Positions 26,725 to 39,826 of a DNA stretch of 64,000 nt are shown here, piece after piece; position 1 is the first letter of the stretch, and every line of letters starts with the position of its first letter. The DNA comes from Orthonyx spaldingii (lineage: Eukaryota > Chordata > Aves > Passeriformes > Orthonychidae): NCBI GenBank assembly GCA_013397795.1, contig VZTJ01005702.1, positions 1,066,925 through 1,130,924 on the forward strand, read 5' to 3'. The translations under genes were made by a program, and so were the position numbers. The notes under the pieces are model-generated. The model saw only the letters and a program-made list of their open reading frames with translations, searched no databases and had not been told where the DNA came from.

Positions 26725-27143
26725 GTGCTCTGGAACTCCATGCGACTGAGCCCTCTGATTCACCCTGGTAATGCTTTAGCCATCTACCTGGGGGAGGTGG
26801 ATACTCGCCAGAACACCGGCTGAGGTAGAGGACAGAATTATCTGCTCCAGTACCCGGCAGTACTGGCCAGAGAGGTCTTTCAGAGTCTCCAAGACCCTCC
26901 TGGTGAACGCAGAAGTTCCACCTGCCCCACACCCCCCCAGGGACAGCGTTAGAGCTGAGAGAGAATAACATGTATAATACCATATTTGATCCACTTCTGA
27001 AATACTAGCTGTTACAAAACTGAAGTTAACTATTGCTATGTGGACTTTAGGGTTTCTAGAAGATACTGATAACAAAACAAAAACATAATGTGTCATTACT
27101 GTGATTTTAAAAACATTTTTATTTTCTTTCCCTTTTTTGTTAG

Positions 27144-27296
27144 GGATTTGGAAATCTTCCCATTTGTATGGCAAAAACTCACCTATCCCTCTCCCATCAG
27201 CCTGAGAGGAAGGGTGTTCCCACTGGTTTTATTTTGCCGATCAGTGATGTGCGAGCCAGCATTGGAGCTGGATTCATCTACCCTCTGGTAGGAACG
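27144..27296 (+). CDS. MTHFD1L: MTHFD1L coding exon, probably penultimate
   Basis: This exon has exactly 51 codons, starting GFGNLPICMAKTHLSLSHQP and ending SIGAGFIYPLVGT. This is the most conserved C-terminal block of eukaryotic formate-THF ligases. ISDVRASIGAGFIYPL matches the mitochondrial form, since the cytosolic form differs at several of these positions. The acceptor is TTTTTTGTTAG and the donor GTGAGT, both phase 0. In vertebrate orthologues only about 30 residues remain after this point, so one short terminal exon should follow. I did not find it in the window. The exon corresponds to about human residues 899-949. Confidence 0.97.
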
Positions 27297-30200
27297 GTGA
27301 GTGCAAAGTATTCAACTCAGTAACTCCCTTTTGACCCAGCTTGTCAGGGAAGTGCATTTCCTGTTTGCCTCTAAAAATAATGTGTAGATCCATGTGAGTT
27401 CTTGTTTTTGTATAATGATCTTATCCTCTAACTTTTTGTAGCTTTATGTTGATAGGAAAAGATAATCAAGAAAATGCAATGTCATATAAGAGCGTTGACT
27501 GTCAGGTCTGAGAGAATGGCTCTTGCTGTTGTTTCTGTTGCTGTTGTTTTTCAGTTTAGTCTAGGGTATTTAGGCATCCTAATGCTGCAGAAAAATGAAT
27601 TTACTTGTCTGTTGCCTTTTCCTATTCAAATGGCAGCCTGTAAATAACTAGTTAGATATTTGTAGTCTAAATTTTAAGTCTTTCTTCAATCATTACAAAC
27701 CATTTTAATGTATTTAGATTAAAGGAATTGTGTTGTGGGGAATAGTGTACGCTTAAAATAATTGCTCTTCAGCTGATGAGTCTGATCTGTTCCCAGTCTT
27801 TATGAACATTACTACTGGTCCTGTGAAAGTAAGTTATGGTGGTAAGAGGTGGATTTTTAACTGCAGAAGTAATAGCACATTCCTTCTCCTTTTTTAGAGA
27901 TGTAAACAATGAGGTGCTAAAAAGAGGCAATCATCATCCTTTTTTCCTCCCCATCCTTACAAGTACAGACTTAGATTAGGAAGCTCCTGATACTTTCTTC
28001 CCTACCAGGCCTTATCAAAATCACTGAGAAGTGAGTTGGCTCATGCCTTTTGCCAACCACACACATCTTAATCCAAACAGCAGTTGAACTGCATCTGACA
28101 TCTCATAGCTAGAGTTATTACTTACATGTAGCTGATTCATGGGATGGCGCTGGAGAAAGGATGCAAAAGCCATTGCATTTCCGGAAAGAGTGCTCTCCCA
28201 ATGTTATCTCATCTTCCCAGAGCACGGCCTGATTTCCTTGCATAGCAGTACACTTAGGAAAGGTTGAAAGTTTCTAATCTATTGTTTTGAATTCCCTCTG
28301 AAACAATCAAGTGTTTGAAACAAGGAAGGAAGTACTTTCTGACCAGGAGGGTTCCTGGAGGTCAGGAAACTGTGTCACTTTAAGTCACTGGACTTGGGGA
28401 TATGCTTTCCTTCTGCATGACCACATTATGCACATCCACCAGAAGCAGAGTGCAGCTGTGTATTAAAATTGTGTAAGACCACATTCCAATTACTGGTGAC
28501 ACGATAAAATTTGTCAGAACTTCTACTATCTCCTTCATGGCCTGGATTCAAGTTTGCACTGTGAGTTGTGTGTCATGAAGTTATGAGAAGGAATGCATGT
28601 GACTAATGGGCAGCAAGCAACTAATTCAAATCCATGAGGGAGCTATTCTGTTGGATGTCAGAATGAAATATTCTTGGGTTGAGCTTTCTGAATGAGTCAC
28701 ACCCTGCACGCTTTGCTACAAACTAGCTGCACTTCAGTGTCATAAATCCATAGAAACTGTCCATAGGAGCAGTATAAACCAAACAAGTTCAAGGATTACC
28801 TCTCATTTTGTGTTTCCATTTAGAACCAAAAAATGCAGTTCTTATGAAGGCCATTTTATATGTGGGATTTGTTATTGGAGGAGAGTGTGAAAAATACATC
28901 TAAGTTAGTTAGCCTGACTTTGGTGAGAGGTAGTATTAGCCATGGAACTTCTCCCATATCCTGAGCTGGGTAGGCAGTACGGTCTGTGTTATGTATTCCA
29001 AGAGAGTTTTTAGGCGAGGTACTGTATAAACATAAGATCCCCAAGAGGTAAAAATGTAAATACATGGACATCGATCATTGGTTGTTTGGAAAATATTGCT
29101 AATGCTCAGGAATGTAATGCTCAGAAATGTGGGACAGAACTCTTCTTGGAACCATCACAATTGCTACAAATCAGAAGGAATGAATGAATATGAATGTATT
29201 CTTAACATCATTGCCACACAATTCTTTCTTTAGAATTGAATTTATAGCAAGAGGTCCAACTTGCTGCCTTTTAGAGTGGAGAGTCATGATCACCATGAAA
29301 CAAACTCTCATAATATAATTGTACCACTACTTTTGAGATCACTTTTCTAATTTGCCACCTTCAGATTTTTTCTGTGCATTGTTGTCAGCACCTAAGTCTT
29401 AGGGTTAGTGTTACTTTTTAAGTTGTGCAAGAAGAAATATCTTTGATGTCTGGTTTCAAAACTGAGAGCCTTTCTTTGGCAGTTTTCTTACTAATAAAGG
29501 TATCTGAAAACATCTGCAAGAACAAAGCAAGTATAAAAGGGCACGTCCTGAAGGCTTAAAGTGGCTAGAAGTCAATGCTATGAGTAGAGGGATTACAGAA
29601 ATCCCAGTGAGAGCATATGGTGAGAACATCCAGTCATGACAATGGATTAGATTTCTTTATATAGGAAAAAAAGAAGGAGTAGCATTTTTTTTTTTTTCTT
29701 TCATTGCTTGCTGGCTAATTGTATTAATGGAGAGGTCCCTTAATACCTAAGGTGCTCGGAACCTTCTTACAGCTAAGGCCTTTTCTGATGGCAGGAAAAA
29801 ATGCTGTTTTTCATTAAAGTTGTAGTGATAATTCTGATGCTAATTAAATGTCAAGCTCCATTCTCAAAGCATATTTTTTACCAGGCGAACTTCTCATAGT
29901 CTAACCTGTCAGAATTTATCAGTAAAGCAGGTTGTTAGAGTTCTGCTCCAATGTAATTGGGAAGAGCATTACAAATGGGAGAGATAAGTACTGCTGAAAG
30001 ATAATAAACTATCTGCAGTAACTAGCATTTATAGTTTAGCCTTGTCACTAGCACATGCAAAGTAATGAGATTTGTATTTATCCCAGCACTGATGCACAGT
30101 GATTTTTTTTTAAACTAAATATTTAACATGTTGTCTTCATGTTCTCTAAGCAATATTTGGTTTGTGTTATGGTTGGCTCCAGTTCCCATGCAGCATGGAA

Positions 30201-33200
30201 GTCTTTCCAGGAAAAATGAGCTGAGCCTTATCAGAGGAAATCAGCAGTGAAACAAGAGGTGCATTTAATTAACACTGGCACAGCTTTTATCCAAGTTCTC
30301 TGAGACCATGACCCAGAGGGCTACATCACTCTCACAGGTGGACTGTTGACATCATTTCTTGGCTTAACAGAGTGATGGCAGGAAAAGCTGGAGTATATGT
30401 AGGAAACCAGTGAGGTCATTCACTAGCAATGCTTGGGTGGGGAATTACTAGATTTTTTATGGTATATGTGTTTCTCTCCACACCCACCCAAAAAGCCGTA
30501 GCAGTTTGGTGCTTTCTTGTATTCAGCCACATTTCCATTGTTCTCTTTCATGTGAGTTTCAGGAATGCAGAAAGGTCATAGAAGTAAAACCTATTGTCTT
30601 TTGCCTTTGTGAAGTGATGCTACCAAATCACTGGTGCAGGTAATAAATCTGTGTTTGAATCATAGTGAGATTTTTAAGTATGTACTACTCTTCTCCAGGC
30701 ATGCACTTTCATTTTAATGGGTTAAAATTACAGTCAAGGTCATTTTGAAAATATGTGGAGCCTTTGGAGTCATGCCAGCTTCCAAATTCTCACAATGAAC
30801 TGACATCCTTCAGATATCAACATTTCTGAAGAAAGGTCAGCCTATTACAGAAATATTTTTCTCCTCATAGAGAAAGAAGTTCAAGTCTCTGGAACTAGTG
30901 CTGAAACTATATCCTCTGGGAAGGAACTCTTGGGGTGACCCAGTGTAGTTTGAAATCAGTGTATGGGAGCAATAAAACTCTAGTTCACTTGTGGGTGAGA
31001 GCCAGGACTGTCCTGCCTGGATATTGTAAGAGGGAAAAGACCTTGCAAGTAAATATTTTTATTAATACTTTCAGGAGGAAAATATTGTTCCCTGTAGAAT
31101 AAATTTCTTCTTTCTTAGTGGTTAAGAGCTTAGCAAGTTTTGAGAGTGTCTATAAGCTGGAGTCCAGGCCACCTGTAGTGAAATTGCAGTTTTCCAGTGG
31201 TGCACAGTGCCCAGTTTGTGTCCAAACTGTCATTTTGTCACTTCTCTCAGGTGCTTTTATGGGACAGATGAATAATGAGTGTTGGATTGCTCAACTCATC
31301 ATGATGATCTGTGTAACACAGGGTAATGTTTCAAAAACATAAATGATGGTGAGGTTTATATTTGCTTTATAAAACATTTAGCTTACAGTTCAATTTCATA
31401 CTGTGTACAAGGAGTTAAGCTCTGCTAGGTATTCTGACCACTCGTGGTCCAAAAAATGCCCCTGGTAATGTGGCATTTGTTACCTGCCTTTGGGGTTTTA
31501 TAGTTGCTGTGCTGTAGCAGTGCTCAGAACAGGCAGTTGTGAAAGCTAGATGCTCACAGACTCTGCAGGCTGATTTTGAGATGACTACAGTTAAGTGTAA
31601 AGGAAAGCCATGAAATTCAACTCATGTAGGAAAGTAGGTTAATAGTTATTTAGTTCTAAATTGAAAATTGATAACAGGAAAAGAAAAGCTGTCCTCTGTT
31701 ACATGATGTGCCTTTGTATCTATTATAGTAGGTGTCATTCCAATGAGGGAGAGAGGTTTTCTGAATTACAAAGGGTGTATCATTCCTGTACAGTGACCAG
31801 AAGTGCACACGTGAAAATGCAGAATGATGTTACACTTGGTGGAAGGCTGATGAATTCCTCAGGATAGGGTTGATGGACTGGGGGTGAGCAGGTAGGTATG
31901 ACTGATGGCTGGAAGTGAGGGTGAGGACAATCAACTTTGGTTTGTTGTATCCAAAAGCTAGAGGCCAAGAGATTAGTTAGTAGTCTGAAGTTAGTGTAAT
32001 AACAGGAAATCCGCTTCTGGCCCTTGGTGGATTGCGTGATGTAGTTGTGATGGTATTGGGTTGGCCACAGGGGGGAGGATCTCTGTAGATCAGGCAAAAA
32101 TAGTCCTAAGTGAATGATTTAGCTGAAGGGCTGAGGAAAAAATTGTAGATTATAATGGAATGGGGTATGTGGCAGCCTTTGCAAACATCCCAGGTATGTG
32201 GACTATAAGGCAGTTAAGATTCAAGGATGACTGTGGCCATCTGTGATCAGAAGATGGGAATAGAAGATTGAGGGCAGGATTGGAAAGATGGTATTGGCTG
32301 GAAAAGAAAAAAAAACAAGAGTTGTACCAATGGGAGGAGATACCTGTGAAGTTATTTAAAGACACATTCCAAGATGTACATGGAGAACTGGAAAAGGGCA
32401 CTGACATAAAAGCCACAAGGGTTAAAGAGATTTGAAGATGTTCCAAAAGCATTACTTAAAACAATGACATGACCTAAGATCTGGGCAGGAAGAAATCATG
32501 TGAGTAATGGATGTAGTTACAGGAGAGCAGAAGATGCCTTGCTGATGACTAGGGATTTTTTTTTTTTTAATTGAAGAGGAAAAGAGTAGAGTTTAGCTGG
32601 ATTGAAAATGTCATTATCATTTCTGTAACTTTTGAAAGTGCATAGAAAAGAATGTATTGAAGTGATAGAAATTTCCACATAGTCTGTGCATTTACTGTTT
32701 GCTTCACCTGTTTTAAACTGATGTGGATAAGCCAGTGCTTTCTAGAAATGCAGAGTAAATATAGTTTGTTTTGGATCACTGTACCTCCATGCTGTGGCTG
32801 TGACACAGGCATATGGTAAAATACTCTAAATACTCTCTTACAACCTGAAACAACACCCAAAAAAACCCCACAAACCAGCCTCTCTTCCTCCTCTGGCATT
32901 TAGAAATACCTTGACAGATAATGGAGGCAAGACACTTACTTAGATTCTGTGTTGTTTGTGCTGTCTCTCTTGACTGCTGTTTGTTTGCTAGTAAGCATTA
33001 TTTAACCTACATTATAATAATGTACCATATATTGCCTCTTCTGAATGAAAGACCATGTCCCATTGCTGGCCAGATTAAGTTTGTAGCTTATTGCTGCTTT
33101 ATTCCACCTAACCTTATATTCCTTGAGGGCCAGCACTTGTAGTTAGAGAAATGAATGAATGGTTTTGCTTTGTTTTCTACTGAGAAGAAAAAAGAAGTTT

Positions 33201-36200
33201 ATAGGTGTGTGTGTTATTTCAGTGAACTGAATTGTTGAAGGAAAACCTGTTTTGGGGCAGGATGAAATCATTAGACAACATATCAAAGATAGACATGGTG
33301 GTTTGGGAAGCTATTTAATGTTTAGTTTAGATGAGATTTTTTCTTACTACAACCTTCATTATAAGCAATTTCAGTATGACTCTTGTGAAATTATTTCTTT
33401 GTATCCAGAATGTCCAATATTTTCCAAAATTATTTTCCCATCTTACCATATTTTAAGCCTTGTCAGAGAATTTTTTCTATGCAAATGTTTAAATTGGTTC
33501 TAAACAAAATTAAGTTTTTTGTGACAATAGTGAACCAAGTGTATTTCTTGTATCAATCAGGTTTCCTTGGTCGTCTTTTCCAAGTATATTTATATTAAAT
33601 ACTTCTGTAGAAATGTAGCATTACGTTCAAGCTCTTAGACATGTCAGTGTTAACCTAAAGTAGTGTATTTGAATAGGTAAACTTAAAACTTATTTACAAG
33701 TACAAGAAGTGACTTTCATGTTTCACTTTAGCCAGGAAAAGTTTCAGACTGATTCCCTGAAAATGCATTTTGGTAGTCTCCCATGTCTTGTGGGAATTTC
33801 ACCTAACCTCCTTTGCTTTGTATGTGAAAGGGCATGGAAGGTGTGGTGGATCAGAGCTGCTGCAGAGGAATTTCTCAGACTGGTATGCCAGGATCACAGG
33901 TGCTTGAGCACATGTTTCCAGTTAAGATGAGCTGACTCGACACGCCAGCTCGGGCAGTATGGATTCATTGATCACAGGTAGTGCATGGCTAGTGCGGACA
34001 AGTTGAAGCGATGTTGGAACCAAGATAACTCATTATGCTCTCAAACAGTTTTGTTCAGTGTGGTTTTGAATGTCTTTCCCTCATCAGACCTGAGAAGTTG
34101 TATGTAATGAACTCAGTGCAGCTGTCTTAGGCATGCAGATGCCATTAGTGTAGGCAAATGGGAATCACCTGTAGCATGCATGGAGCCAAAGGGGCATGTC
34201 TGGGAAAGCATCCTTTGCTCAAGGCCTTCAGAGAGTCTGCGAGTCTTTAAGACCCTTGCTACCTGTTCCAGTGAGACCTATTTGTGATCATAACCAGTTT
34301 GGGTACGTCTTCTATCTCTTTCATTCCCTTGTCTCTTATTTACAGTCCATAATCCCAGATGTGAATGGATAAGGCTGTGTCAGTTAAGAAAGGAAAAAAA
34401 CCAAGAGACTGATATTCCATATGGAGAGCAGGGCTCTTTGAATGATGTACATTAGCCTATTTGCATGGGGCTTGCTTTTAACAAAGATGTATCAGTTAAA
34501 AGTGGAAGTGCAATTTGGACAGAAGCCAGCACCAATTTTGGACAACTGCCCTTGGATTTTATGCATGACTTCAGACAAGAAATAGGGATGTTGCAGTGGA
34601 AATGCAGGCACGTGCATGTTTGAGCAATTAGTGAATGCCTCTTGCTGGATGTTCTGCAGGGCAAAGAGGAAAGCAGGTGGATCATGGCAGCTTCTCTGTG
34701 GTGCAGCAGTGCTGCCTGCCCGCCCTGATCCCAACCTACTGCTCTGACCGTGCTGGTTAGCACACCCGATGTGTGCCCAGAGCAGGTAAATGGGTTTGGT
34801 TAAGAGCTCATTCAATCAGCCTGGTATGTGTGGACTTTGATCAAATGTGAAGAGCCCAAAAATCAGTTTACGGAACGCCTTGAAACAGTGGCATTAAGGG
34901 TTTGATTATGTTACCCATACAGAAGATGTACAGACTTGAGCATGAGAGAGGGCAATCAGGTATTTCTTCCCACATTCATGGTATTTTGGGTGACTTGCTG
35001 TGTGAAGAGGCTGATGCTGCCAGACATAGGGATCACTGAATCTGATTGCTTTGGGGCAGGGTGCATGTTGCTGCTGCCTGTCAGTGTGGTAGCAGCAGCC
35101 ATATTGTCACTTCCAGCTTTTTGCTTTTCCTCTGTACAGGGAGAAATTGAAATTATGTTTCATGCTCCCTATTTTTGTTTGTTCAGCCTGATAAGTTTCC
35201 TCAGTTGAAGAAATCGCAGTTTCTGAAAAGGTTCTTTATGGTGCAAATGGGAAATTTAGAGATTCAGCCTTTCATTAAAGAAAGAGTAGTTACTTTTTAA
35301 ACTCCTGTCTATATGCAATTTTTTTGAGAGGCTATCTTATGCTCACCCAAAGGAAAAAAACATTGTCCTTTCAACATTCTTACAGATGCATTTTTCAAAT
35401 GTTGATTTGAAGATTTTAGAAGTATTGATGCCTTGGTAGCAGCAAAAAACTTTACAGTTTGGATCAAGTGACTGAAATTTTTCCAGACTGTCCAGTAAGA
35501 CAACCTATCTAGCAGATGTAGATAGCTGTATATTTGAGTTTGGCAACTTACTGTTACTGCAACTCTAAAAATGATTTAAAGCTAATAGCAGGAACCTAGC
35601 TGGAGGCTGCAAGTCTGTGACTGAAAAGTTTTATTGAGTTCTGGATAAATAAGGTGAAAGATGTTTTGAACTTAATAATGTTCCCAGCAACTTACTTTCT
35701 TTCGTTAAATTGTGAAATATAAAATAAATAGTGTGCTAATTAACATTAAAGAGGAACGAATATTTGTGCCTTCTGGTCAAGGGATTATCCTTGTTAAAAC
35801 AGGAAATGGACTCTGATTTCCTTTAAGTATTTTCTCCATAAACTTTGTATGACAATGTGAGGTTAAAAATAGGTTATACTTTTACATAGTAAAATATGTA
35901 TCTATTATTAGTTAACAAATAGCTCTTATAGGGACGGAAGGGCATTTTCCAGATTGTTTTATATTGAAATAAATGCATCCTGCTTTTGTTATGCACAAAA
36001 TAGTATTTACTGAGAAATTGGACACTGAGCTTCTGTAATTTATTACATTGTGACATGGACTATAGAAGCTATAATACTCAACATGTATATGCTAACTCTT
36101 TGTATTAATAATTTGCTAGACAAGCAAAATTTTGACATGTTTTTTTAAAATAAGGAGTCCAGAGGCAGTAAGGTCTCCCTGACAAATCTGGGACAGGACC

Positions 36201-36628
36201 ATGAATAAAATTCACGATTTCCTGGTCTGCAAAATCATGAGATGTTTATGTCTAAGAATGTGAAGAATCAGCATGGGGTATTTCCATTGGAATAGGCTGA
36301 CCTATATTCTGTGCACAATGCTAAAAGATAAAGTTAGGCTGCTACTCCTCCTGTACTCCACCCAGCCCCATAAAAATCTAAAAGTATTTCCTGAGATATT
36401 CCTCATGTGTCCTTATTTTAAAAAACCCCGAAAGGTACAAATGCTGGCATACTGAATTTTGCCTTTGACAAGTGGTAATGGGTTTGGTTTGCTTTGAAAA
36501 AAGCAATCTTTCTTTACTTCGAAATGATCAAATGTCATGAAGAGAGTGGTACCTTTTCATCACCTTGGCTTCTCCTTAAATAGCCTCACTTTCACCACCT
36601 CACAATAAAAAAAGGATATAAAGCTATT
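27297..36628 (+). other. MTHFD1L: Presumed last MTHFD1L intron, first part; nothing recognised
   Basis: The stretch begins with the GTGAGT donor. It is AT-rich throughout, with only short, unrecognisable open frames, and I saw no named repeat, RNA gene or exon. A TTG/CTG-rich patch near 27522-27550 is the only simple sequence noted. Confidence 0.6.
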
Positions 36629-36829
36629 AGAGAGCATCCGGAGGAGACCTATGAAGATGGTGAAGGGTATGGACCAGAAGCCTTATGAGGAGCAGCTGAA
36701 ATCACTTGGTTTATGAAATGATCAGAAGAAGAGGAGACTGAGGGGAGACCTCATTGCAGTCTACAGCTTCCTCTCTCTGGTGACAGGTGACAGGACCCGA
36801 GGGAAGGGCATGAAGCTGTGTCAGGAGAG
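36629..36829 (+). mobile_element. CR1 LINE fragment, plus orientation
   Basis: Conceptual translation gives degraded C-terminal CR1 ORF2 text: RRRPMKMVKG, then PYEEQLKSLGL, a stop, and KKRRLRGDLIAVYSFL. This follows the CR1 pattern in which the QRRATK...KG.E block precedes SLEKRRLRGDLI. The usual block after the tyrosine-rich stretch is shortened before GACAGGTGACAGGA. The fragment stops abruptly near 36829, before the 3' UTR tail, and carries an in-frame stop, so it is dead. Edges are approximate. Confidence 0.8.
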
Positions 36830-39035
36830 TATTCCAAACGAAACGCGCCGGGTAGTGGTGTGGTCTGGGACAGCTGCAAAAGATCTCAAATGTGGCACCA
36901 GACGGGTGGGTGTTCACTTTTACAGCAAAGTTTGGATTCTTTCAAATAATTTTGACTCTTACCTCTGTAATCATCCACTGGATGATAAACCCATGCTAGC
37001 TATACCAGTGCTTGACACTTTACAGGTTAGTGCCTGGCAGCTGGACATTCAGCTTTTCTTGAAGTCATATAAAAATGCCTGATACAAATGGGACATTAAT
37101 TTTAACTGGTTTCACATTTTTAATAATGTTTTTTAATAACATGTCAAAGTTTGGAGCTAGTAGGCTAAACAGTTTCTCTCTAGGGACACTGTATTTTCAG
37201 AAGATAAAATTCTATAATTGCATGGTATTTTAGGCTGAAGTGCCTGACCACAGCATCTTTCTTTAATAACCATGTTTCTTTAGACAACATAAGGAGCTGG
37301 ACTTTAGGCTTAATAAGAAATGATAGTGACATGAAGAAGTTCAGAATGAGCTATTCAGTCATATATAAGACTGTTGCAATTGAAAAGAAAGTATTTTAGA
37401 AATGTTAAACTTCTACACAAGCTGTCCTACTTCGAGCTCAGCAATGCTCTGAAGACTTTGAGTCTAAACTTAACCTCAGAGTGCATGCTTCCAGGAAAAG
37501 TAGTGAGAATTAGGTAATCAGGTCATGGTTCTTTTTCTGCACAGCCACTCAGGGGCTATTTTTTAATGTCACTTTTACAGGTTTTTATGTTTTGTTTTTT
37601 TTAGTTGGAGACTACATGTCTACAGCAATTTTAAAAGGGTGGTTGAGTCCAAATCACCTTCTACAAACATGCAAAATGGCATGAAGGTACTGGGTTTCAA
37701 TCATCATTTAGCAACCAACACATCAACTATTAAACATATGGAGGCTTATGATAGTCACAGAAATATCATTCATATCCCCTGCAATCTTCAGAAAATCTTG
37801 GTCTGGTTCTCCTTAAATTCTGGTTTTACAATCAAAAGCAGTGTCTGAAGGAACACTGGGTATGTGTCAATGAGAAAACTGCATTGTTGCATGTGAAGGG
37901 ATTGTATAGTACTTCTCACTGAAGTGGCGAATCTTTCGTATCTTGTAAGGCACCTACCAGGCTAACACCCTATAAGTACTGAATATCCAGTGTGTCTTGA
38001 GGTAGCCTTCTGGTTTCCATGTTGCAATCAAATGAGCATGCCATAAAGGAAAGAAGCAGAGAAATGTGGATAATGTGTTTTCCTTTTAGTAAAGCATTAG
38101 TAAACTCTTGTGCTGAAATGATCTGCTTTTGTTACTTGCTCACTCAATAAAAACAGCCAATAGACTGAGGCTGGAAGAACTATGACAATTTGTCACCTGT
38201 AGAAACCTGTTGTACTGTTTCTAGTCTTTTTAAGATTCACTTAGATAAGTGAAAATAAATCTCCCCTTCACATGTATTTTTTCCACAAAACAGCGTGAAA
38301 TTCAGCACCACTTATGAGTTTCTTCTTGGCTCCTTGATCCTTATTTTCAGTCTGCTGTGAGGAGCAGGAGTGCTGCTGAAGAAATGTACTTGGGGACACC
38401 TGAGACTGTTGAATCTCAGTGGTATTAATTGATATTACATTGTTTTTTCTTTTAGGCAGTGCTACTCATATCATAATACAACAAATGCACCCCCAAAAAA
38501 GAAGTAGTAAACATCACATAGGTGGTATCACTGAGTTATTTTTTCCCAGTTCCATTTGCAGCACCTGCCCCTTGCTGCTCAGAAGTTACTGCATTTGTAC
38601 AGCTCTCAAAAACTGCTGGGGCTCAGTAGTGAAGTGCTAATCTGAAAGTTTGTACAAGGAAGCTTTGCAACAAAAGCTGTGACTTCTAACTTTCTTTGAT
38701 TTGTGAAATAGCCCAAAATACAAGGGTCTGTGGTTATTTTGCTGGAAAACAAAAGCTAGTGGAGTTTGGTATCTTACATGCAGAACTGTTCATATCATGA
38801 GTTTATAAATGCCCAGTTTCCCTGCTCACAGAGGAGTTCCCCCGTGAGCATCTCCAGGCTTCATTCAGCAAGTGGTTGTTCAGAAGGCTGTCCTGCAGAT
38901 TTTTCTCACCATCCAGCTCATGGTTTTGGCTCAGATCCAATTTCAGGTTTCCAAGAGTGTTATTACTATGCAGGATATGTGTCTGTTTGAAAGGACTTTG
39001 ATAGTGCTCCTGCTCTCCTAACATTTTACTCATTT
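36830..39035 (+). other. Unique intronic/noncoding sequence between two CR1 fragments
   Basis: I recognise no exon, RNA gene or repeat here. Open frames are at most about 75 codons, apart from the tail of one overlapping the CR1 fragment. Confidence 0.55.
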
Positions 39036-39826
39036 CATAGAATCACAGAGTCAATTAGTTTGGAAAAGACCTCTGATGTCATGGAGTTCAACCTATGACC
39101 TAACACCACCTTGTCAACTAGACTGTGGCACTGAGTTTCACATCCAGTCTCTTCTTAAAGACCTCCAGGGAGAGTGATTCCACCACCTCCCAGGGCGGCC
39201 CATTCCAATGTCTAATCACCCTTTCTGTAAAGAAATTCCTCCAATGTCCAAACTGAACCTCCCCATGTGCAACTTGAGACTATATCCTCTCAACCTGTTG
39301 TTGGTTGCCTGGGAGAAGAGGCCTACTCCCCACCTGGCTACACCCTCCTTTCAGGCAGTTGTGGAGAGCATTGAGGTGCCCCCTGGGTGACCACCACCAC
39401 CTCTTCTCCAGACTAAACATCCCCAGCTCCTTCAGTTGCTCCTCATCAGACTTGTGCTCCAGATGCTTCACCAGCTCTGCTGCCCTTCTCTGGACGCAAT
39501 TCAGCCTCTCAGTGTCCTTGAATTGAGCAGCCCAGAACTGGAGGCAGCACTCGAGGTGTGGCCTCGCTACAGGGAAACAATCCCTGCCCTGGTCCTGCTG
39601 GCCACACCATTGCTGGTACAGGCCAGGATGCCGTTGGCCTTCTTGGCCACCTGGGCACAGCTGGCTCTTGTTCAGCTGCTGTTGACCAGCACCCCCAAGT
39701 CCTTCTCTGCTGGGCAGCTTTCCAGCTGCTGGTTCCCCAGCCTGTAGCGCTGGCTGGGGTTGTTGTGATCCAAGTGTAAGAACCAGCACTTGGCCCTGTC
39801 GAACCTTTTGTAACTGCCCGTTCAAA
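39036..39826 (-). mobile_element. CR1 LINE, 5'-truncated, minus orientation
   Basis: Read on the minus strand, this is the C-terminal part of CR1 ORF2 followed by the 3' UTR. Visible blocks are AEKDLGVLV, AKKANGILAC, a frame change, ARPHLECCLQFWAAQ, CVQRRAAELVKHLEH and ELGMFSLEKR. The 3' end shows the CR1-typical GATTCTATGA terminus, seen on + as TCATAGAATCACAGAG at 39035-39050. Stops and at least one frameshift disrupt the reading frame. The 611-nt minus-strand frame at 39280-39891 is a composite of this element, not a host gene. The high-coordinate edge near 39826 is approximate. Its high GC contrasts with the flanks. Confidence 0.9.

Larger units (their letters stand above)
26457..26951 (+). 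mobile_element. Solo LTR of an endogenous retrovirus
   Basis: This GC-rich block of roughly 490 bp, set in AT-rich intron, has the layout of a retroviral LTR. It starts TGTCGGGG. A C-rich U3-like part leads to a TATAAAA box, and AATAAA lies about 55 bp further on, followed by a U5-like part. The hexamer GAGCTG directly precedes the start (26451-26456) and recurs at 26952-26957, which could be a 6-bp target-site duplication. An alternative end at 26945 (GGGACA) gives a better TG...CA terminus but no matching duplication, so the right edge is uncertain. No gag, pol or env remnant is adjacent, so I call it a solo LTR. The retroviral class was not determined. Confidence 0.68.
24972..27143 (+). 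other. MTHFD1L: MTHFD1L intron containing a solo LTR
   Basis: A 2.17 kb intron with GTAAGG donor and a long pyrimidine-tract acceptor ending TTTTTTGTTAG. Its 3' half is taken up by a sense-oriented LTR-like element at about 26457-26951. I recognise nothing in the rest. Confidence 0.88.
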
